The notes beneath the pieces were generated by a model, which had not been told where the DNA came from, did not search any database, and saw nothing but the letters and a program-made list of their open reading frames with translations. Position numbers and translations under genes: made by a program. A stretch of DNA of 10,654 bases from Pseudovibrio sp. JCM 19062. Lineage in GTDB: Bacteria; Pseudomonadota; Alphaproteobacteria; Rhizobiales; Stappiaceae. This document shows, one piece after another, positions 5,997 through 10,654 of this stretch (position 1 is the first letter of the stretch; the number at the start of each line of letters is the position of its first letter). The stretch is from contig BAXV01000100.1 of assembly GCA_001310715.1 (NCBI GenBank), positions 1 through 10,654 of the forward strand. The letters are read 5' to 3'.

Positions 5997-6631
5997 ATGA
6001 GCAACATCACTTTATATGATTACTGGCGCTCTTCTGCGAGCTACCGCGTTCGCATCGCATTGAACCTGAAAGGTCTCGACTTTGAGACGGTGACCGTGGA
6101 CCTGCTCAAGGGTGAGCAGAAAGCCGCTGAGAACCTGCACCGCAACCCGCAAGGTCTGGTGCCCTCGCTGGATCTGGGCGGCGATATGATGACCCAGTCG
6201 CTTGCCATCATCGAGTATCTGGATGAGCTGCACCCATCCCCTGCCCTGATGCCAACCACCGCCCGTGAGCGTGCCCGCGTGCGCACCCTTTCCCACGCAA
6301 TTGCCATGGATATTCACCCCGTGTGCAATTTAGGTGTTGTTCAGCGCATTGTGGAACTGGCGGGCGGCGATGAGCAGATCAAGGTCAACTGGATGCGTGA
6401 GTTCATCAGCAAGGGCCTTGGCGCTTTTGAAGAGCTGCTGGGTGATGGACAAAGCGGCAGGTTCTGCCATGGGGAACAGGTAGGCTGGCAGATATCTGTC
6501 TTGTGCCACAGGTTTATAACGCCGACCGCTGGGGCGTCGATCGCTCCCACCTCACCTGCATCAATGCAATTTTCGAGGCTACGGAGCAACTGGAGGCCTT
6601 CCAAAAGGCTGCCCCACGGCAACAGGCCTGA
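5997..6631 (+). CDS. maiA: Maleylacetoacetate isomerase, zeta-class GST (one frameshift)
   Basis: Glutathione-dependent cis-trans isomerase that turns maleylacetoacetate into fumarylacetoacetate, the substrate of the divergently encoded fumarylacetoacetase. The N-terminal thioredoxin-like domain shows YDYWRSSASYRVRIAL (residues 7-22), with the SSxxxRVRIA active-site motif of zeta GSTs. NPQGLVPSL and the glutathione-binding QSLAIIEYLDE (67-77) follow. The C-terminal helical domain contains LADICLVPQVYNADRWGVD once one missing C near 6484 is restored. The repaired length of 211 aa is normal. ATG 5997 follows GGGAGGGG by about ten bases, a slightly long spacing. Without repair the reading frame runs on to 6662 with an unrelated tail. 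It lies 78 bases after marR with no terminator between, so the two are co-transcribed and probably autoregulated. Confidence 0.93.
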
Positions 6632-6675
6632 GGAAGACCAGAGCCTCCTTCAAAAAAAATGATGGTTGTTTTTGG

Positions 6676-6711
6676 CGCGGTGTTGGAAATTTCTTCCGGC
6701 GCCGCGTTTTT
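6676..6711 (+). terminator. Intrinsic terminator of marR-maiA
   Basis: CGCGG (6676-6680) and GGAA (6685-6688) pair with TTCC (6694-6697) and CCGCG (6702-6706) around a five-base loop. The four bases between the two stems (TGTT against GGCG) can pair as one G-C and three G-U in RNA, giving a nearly continuous 13-bp stem. Five T follow at 6707-6711. It lies 45 bases after the maiA stop. Confidence 0.75.
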
Positions 6712-7047
6712 ACGTAGTTGCGCGCTCTTCCCAGAATAAGTCAATTGTTTGGGAACAAGTCTTCCGAATTTTCGAAGCGTTTCTATGGGAAACTGAGGCT
6801 TAATCCCTCATGACTCACCTGTGATTTCTGCAATATTTAGGCGTCAAATAACCTGCCGAATCTCACTGAGCGGGACAAAAATTTGGGTTTCATGAGTTTT
6901 GCCCCTTGCAAACAGAGATATATCAGAGGTAATACTGATATATCACCGATGGCTGATGGACGTACTGGGAGAAGCCATCACCCGCACACCACCATGCACC
7001 TAATAACAACAGAGCATGCCCGGTGTGTACCATTTGAGGGGACTATC
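6712..7047 (+). promoter_or_regulatory. Intergenic region upstream of the ABC importer
   Basis: About 336 bases without a convincing gene. It holds a small TGAGG/CCTCA hairpin (6794-6810), the strong GATATATC inverted repeat (6917-6944), and the ribosome site of the binding-protein gene (AGGGG, 7037-7041). A weak promoter may lie at TTGCAA (6906-6911) with TAATAC (6930-6935) at 18 bp, which would overlap the inverted repeat. No stronger -35/-10 pair was found. Confidence 0.4.
6917..6944. repeat. Perfect inverted repeat GATATATCAG / CTGATATATC, likely operator
   Basis: Ten-base arms at 6917-6926 and 6935-6944 are separated by eight bases. Each arm contains the self-complementary octamer GATATATC, and the two octamer centres are 20 bp apart, about two helical turns. 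Two dimers could therefore bind side by side on one face of the DNA. It lies 103 bases before the binding-protein ATG, where a transcription factor site would be expected. It is AT-rich and has no T-tract, so it is not a terminator. Confidence 0.6.
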
Positions 7048-8623
7048 ATGAAGACTTTTTTTGATTGCCGCGCTTGCAGGCGTGTCGATGCTCGCCATCA
7101 ATTCCGCGCAGGCTGTGGAACGCGGCGGCACGCTCACCTTTGCGCGCTATGATGATTCCAATCTGGTTGATCCGGTTTATGCGGACCGTAACCCTGATAT
7201 CTGGATGGTCACAAACCTCTATGACACCCTGCTGCGCACCAAGGCAGACGGCAAAACCATCGTTCCGGGTCTGGCCTCCGGCTATCAGGTATCTCAGGAC
7301 GGTAAAACCGTCACACTAACCTGCGCGAGGGCATCAAGTTTTCCGATGGGTCGGCGATTACGCCAGAAGATGTAAAATTCTCTCTGGAGCGCGCGACAAT
7401 CCGGATTTCGGTCCATGGTCCGGCCTGCTGGGCTCGGTTGAAAGCATCACAGCTACCGACAACGGCGTGACGCTTGCCATGAAGAACCCTGATCCAACCA
7501 TCATTTCCATTCTGGCAACCTTCAACACCGCTATCGTGTCCAAGGCAGCCTTCGACGCCGCGCCAGGTGCGACCGATCAGGAAAAAGCAACCGCTCTGTT
7601 TGCTCCAGGTACACCGGTTTCCGGACCGTTTACGCTTAAAGATCGCACGCGTGGCAGCACCATGACGTTCTCCGCCAACCCGCATTACTGGCGTCAGGGC
7701 GAAGATGGTAAGGCCCTGCCTTATCTGGATGAAGTCAGCTTCATCGTGATCCCGGATGATGCAACCCGCATCCTGAAGCTACAGGCTGGTGAAGTAAACG
7801 GCGCCGAATTTGTTCCATTCTCCCGCGTGGCCGAGCTGGAAGCTGACCCTGCGATCAACATGGAGCTGTACCCGTCCACCCGCATCATCTACAGCCCGAT
7901 CAACTCGCGCGAAACCCGTGCGGATGGTTCTCCGAACCCGATGGCGACAAAAGAGGCGCGTCAGGCACTCAACTACGCGATCAACAAGGATGCTCTGATC
8001 CAGCTGATCACCCATGGCACCGGTCAGCCGATGACTTCACCTTTGATGGCATCAACCACCCAGCTGGCACATGATGGTGGTCCGCTGTTCCCTTATGACG
8101 TTGCCAAGGCGAAGGAACTAGCGGCAGCGTCTGGTCTTGAAGGCGCGGAAATCACGTTGACCACACTGGCTGGTTCCTCTGATGATGCAACCTGTTTGCT
8201 GCGATCCAGCAGATGGGGGGTGCCATTGGTGTGAGCGTGAAAGTGGAGCAGGTTGATAACGCAACGCGCGGTGCAAAGAACCGCTCCGGCGAGTTTGATG
8301 TGCACACCTACGGCTGGGTGAATGACGTGAATGATCCGGCGCAGGTTGCTGGCTGGCTGGGCTACTACCCAACCCGTAAGGCTGTTGGTACCGGTTGGAA
8401 CAATGCAGAGTTCAACGCGCTGTATGAAGCCTCCAACACCGAGATCGACCCGGAAAAACGTAGTGAGCAGTACATGCGTATGCAGGAAATCTACCGTGAT
8501 GCTGCCCCGCTGCTGTTCCTCTATGAAACGCCGTTTGCTGTGGCCCTTTCTGCCAACGTGAATGGTTATCTCCAGACACCGTTGGGGAACAATGAGTTCT
8601 CCTCGGCGTGGATTGCAAAATAA
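7048..8623 (+). CDS. Dpp/Nik-type ABC transporter substrate-binding protein, SBP family 5 (four frameshifts)
   Basis: Periplasmic receptor of a peptide/nickel/opine-type ABC importer, 525 aa after repair. A 22-residue Sec signal peptide (MKTFLIAALAGVSML...NSAQA) is followed by VERGGTLTFARYDDSNLVDPVY, the normal mature start; there is no lipobox Cys. Family blocks include VTNLYDTLLR, PGLASGYQVS, LREGIKFSDGSAITPEDVKFSLER, SGPFTL, ANPHYW, KEARQALNYAINKDALIQ and a C-terminal YRDAAPLLFLYE. ATG 7048 has AGGGG six bases upstream. One extra T in the T7 run (7056-7062) breaks the signal peptide. Single C losses near 7320, 7394 and 8191 break the body, and all four repairs restore the family sequence. 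The ligand is not predictable: di/oligopeptides are common, but this family also takes up opines, glutathione and sugars. It is followed by permease genes after a hairpin-rich gap. Confidence 0.9.
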
Positions 8624-8636
8624 TTCCTCCAACGAG

Positions 8637-8671
8637 TGTGCCCGGTGGCTGAGACCCCTCCACCGGGCACA
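8637..8671 (+). terminator. Strong 12-bp hairpin after the binding-protein gene (no T-tract)
   Basis: TGTGCCCGGTGG (8637-8648) pairs perfectly with CCACCGGGCACA (8660-8671) over an 11-base loop, 13 bases after the stop codon. TGTCAGCC follows rather than a T run, so it is better read as a 3'-end stabiliser of the binding-protein mRNA than as an intrinsic terminator. Such hairpins commonly keep binding-protein levels above permease levels. Confidence 0.65.
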
Positions 8672-8736
8672 TGTCAGCCAGGGTAGGTTGGTCTGTTCAT
8701 ATTGGTAGGCGCAGACCATTTGCCTAACGCAATCCA

Positions 8737-8780
8737 AAAAGCCGAAGCGTCATGCCCGGAAACCTGTCGCTTCGGCTTTT
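8737..8780 (+). terminator. Leaky intrinsic terminator before the permease genes
   Basis: AAAAGCCGAAGCG (8737-8749) pairs perfectly with CGCTTCGGCTTTT (8768-8780) across an 18-base loop, so the stem ends in four T on one strand and four T on the other. It lies 29 bases before the dppB-type ATG. If functional it must be partial, because no separate promoter for the permeases is apparent. Confidence 0.55.
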
Positions 8781-8809
8781 ATCCCTATGCCCCCTATTAG
8801 GACTCAGGA

Positions 8810-9749
8810 ATGTCGTCACTTTCTTATCTGGTGTCACGGCTGTTGCAGATCATTCCGACCTTCCTTCTTGTGATGGTCGTTATCTTTCTGCTCGTGCGTA
8901 TGCTGCCAGGGGATCCGGCCATTGCCATGGCGGATGCCAAAGCCACAGAAGCACAGCTGGAGCTGATCCGGCAAAAGCTAGGCTCAATGAACCCTTCTTC
9001 ATGCAATTCTTCTATTTCGTAAAGAACACCCTGAGCGGAGACATGGCACATCCATTCTTCTCAAAGCCCCTGTTCTGGACGTTATTATCGAACGTATTCC
9101 GGTAACTGCGTTCCTCACCCTTTATGCGGTTGGCCTTTCCATTCTCATCGCCGGTCCCCTTGCCTTTGTTGCCGCGTTGAACAAAAACGGCCTGCTCGAC
9201 ATTGCCATTCGCAGCGGCTTTCAGGTGGGGCTCTCCACACCGGTGTTTTACATTGGGCTGTTGCTGCTCACCTTCCTTGCCGCCTCTCTGCGCCTGTTTC
9301 CGGTTGGCGGGTATGGCACCACGTTTCTGGAACACCTGCACCACCTCATGTTGCCCGCGCTCACCGTCGCGCTTTACACCTCCGCCATCATCATGCGTAA
9401 TCTGCGCTCTGCGGTGATTGAGGTGCTGGATGCGGAATATGTGCAGTTCGCCCGCTCCAAAGGCTTATCGCGCAGTGTCGTTCTGGGCCGCCATGTTCTG
9501 CGCAATGCGCTGATCTCCACCGTTACCCTGCTTGGTCTTTCCATCGGTGCCCTGATGAGCGGTACGCTGGTCACAGAGACTGTCTTTGCCGTGCCTGGCC
9601 TTGGTCGTTTGATGCTGGAAGCTATCTTTGCTCGCGACTACCCGCTGATTCAGGGCCTTACTCTTACCTTCGCTGTTATGGTTTCTCTCGTGTTTCTGTT
9701 TACCGACATGGTGCAGGCATGGCTTGATCCGAGGTTGCGCCTGTCATGA
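8810..9749 (+). CDS. ABC transporter permease, DppB type (two frameshifts)
   Basis: Inner-membrane permease of the Dpp/Opp/Nik importer, 313 aa after repair. It starts MSSLSYLVSRLLQIIPTFLL with the first membrane helix, then VRMLPGDPA, the DppB hallmark. A periplasmic segment (GDMGTSILLKAPVLDVIIERIP) and further helices follow. The cytoplasmic EAA loop lies in EYVQFARSKGLSRSVVLGRH with VLRNAL, and the C-terminal block reads GTLVTETVFAVPGLGRLM. AGGA seven bases before ATG 8810 (8799-8802) serves as the ribosome site. One C is missing near 8983 and one G near 9045; restoring both joins the three segments in frame. The stop TGA overlaps the next ATG (ATGA, 9746-9749), so the two permeases are translationally coupled, as usual for the pair. 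Confidence 0.92.
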
Positions 9750-10615
9750 CCCAGCTCGATACACTTCAAGCCACCACACCACAAAAACCGAAGCTGCACC
9801 CACGGGTCAAAGCGTTGCTGCGACCGGGGTTTTTGCTGGGCTTCTTCATCCTGTCCTCCTCCATCATTCTGGCTGTGTTTCCAGGGGCGTTCGCGCCGTA
9901 TGATCAACGCCTTTGATTTCACAGCGATCAAGCAGCCGCCAAGCTGGGCACACCCGTTTGGCACGGATAATCTGGGCCGCGATACGCTGTCCCGCGTCAT
10001 CTGGCTTATCAGGTTGATATGCAGATTGCGTTCTTCGCCACCTTCTTTGCCATGGTGATTGGCGTGATTGTTGGCTCGCTGGTGGCCTATCACGGCGGCA
10101 TTGCGACGTGCTTTTTGGCCGCGTGGTAGATGTGACCATCACGTTCCCGTTTCTGGTGCTGGTCATTGCAGTTGTCGCGGTTTTGGGACCGGGACTGAAC
10201 AACATGTATGTGGCGGTCACGCTGGTCCAGTGGGTCTATTATGCCCGCCTTACACGCGCTGAGATTATGACGCAGATGACAAACGACTATGCCTCCGCTG
10301 GTCGGGTCATGGGCTACTCATCGCCGCGCATCATCTTCCGCCATCTGCTGCCCAATGCCATGACACCGCTCATCACCTTCTGGATGACCGACATGGCGCT
10401 GGCGATCCTGCTGGGCTCGTCCCTTGGCTATCTGGGCTTGGTGCGCAGCCGCCGCAGCAGAATGGGGTGTTCTGATCGCAGAAGGCCGCAACTTCATCAC
10501 CACCGCCTGGTGGATGAGCCTGATGCCGGGCATTGCAATTGTTTTGACGGGGCTCGGGTTCTCTCTTGTTGGAGACAGCCTTGCCGATGTGCTTAGACCA
10601 CGGGGGGCCTCCTGA
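9746..10615 (+). CDS. ABC transporter permease, DppC type (five frameshifts)
   Basis: Second permease of the importer, about 291 aa after repair. The N-terminal cytoplasmic tail (MTQLDTLQATTPQKPKLHPR) precedes the first helix, then PFGTDNLGRDTLSRVI, the DppC signature. ITFPFLVLVIAV and LVQWVYYARLTRAEI follow, with the EAA loop in DYASAGRVMGYSSPRIIFRH and LLPNAMTPLI, and the end QPPQPEWGVLIAEGRNFI. Indels lie near 9905 (two C lost), 10004, 10104, 10440 and 10457. At 10004 the size of the loss is uncertain (one base, or four if the usual Gly-Ala is present). With -35-like spacing absent, it depends on the upstream transcript. It overlaps the dppB-type stop by four bases and the following ATPase start by one base. 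Confidence 0.9.
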
Positions 10616-10654
10616 TGAGCAACCAGCAAAAAAGCCTGTTACAGGTTCGCGATC
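10615..10654 (+). CDS. ABC transporter ATPase subunit (DppD-like), first 13 codons
   Basis: ATG 10615 overlaps the TGA of the DppC-type gene by one base (TGATG). The visible protein is MSNQQKSLLQVRD, which looks like the lead-in to the first beta strand of a Dpp/Opp ATPase (LLxVRDL). The call rests mainly on gene order, since Walker motifs lie beyond the window. Confidence 0.65.
   Translation, partial: MSNQQKSLLQVRD

Noticed and set aside
9650..10093. 147-codon minus-strand frame opposite the permease junction
   Set aside because: Antisense to two coupled permease genes, low-complexity charged composition, no start signals.

Overview
The window looks like chromosomal DNA from a moderately GC-rich proteobacterium, most likely a marine-type alphaproteobacterium (Rhizobiales/Stappiaceae or Rhodobacterales-like). 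That placement is inferred from gene content: fumarylacetoacetase and maleylacetoacetate isomerase with a MarR regulator, an FAD monooxygenase coupled to a DUF2783 protein, and TRAP plus Dpp-type transporters. No rRNA, tRNA, CRISPR array or insertion sequence is visible.

Layout. Positions 1-158 (minus) hold the 5' end of a TRAP solute-receptor gene. Positions 257-5107 (minus) hold an aromatic-catabolism operon, read from right to left: fumarylacetoacetase, an MBL-fold protein, a class A FAD monooxygenase, a DUF2783 small protein, and a VOC/glyoxalase-fold enzyme. TRAP genes probably follow by read-through. Positions 5108-5414 are a divergent control region. It has two TTGACA promoters, each with the same dyad operator between its -35 and -10 boxes, and a third copy lies in the marR leader. 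Positions 5415-6631 (plus) hold marR and maleylacetoacetate isomerase, closed by a good intrinsic terminator. Positions 7048 to the end (plus) hold a Dpp/Nik-type ABC importer: binding protein, a structured intergenic region, two permeases, and the first codons of an ATPase.

The proposed logic is that the monooxygenase hydroxylates a phenolic acid to a homogentisate-like hydroquinone. A ring-cleavage enzyme then opens the ring; no classical cupin homogentisate dioxygenase is present here, so it is encoded elsewhere or replaced by the VOC protein. The isomerase and fumarylacetoacetase finish the pathway to fumarate and acetoacetate. The MarR protein probably represses both divergent arms until a pathway metabolite releases it.

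Caveat: about 22 single- or double-base indels, mostly lost C/G in short C/G runs, break eight of the twelve genes. The protein remains family-like on both sides of every break, so these look like sequencing or assembly errors, not decay. Coordinates are given for whole repaired genes, and residue numbers refer to the repaired proteins.
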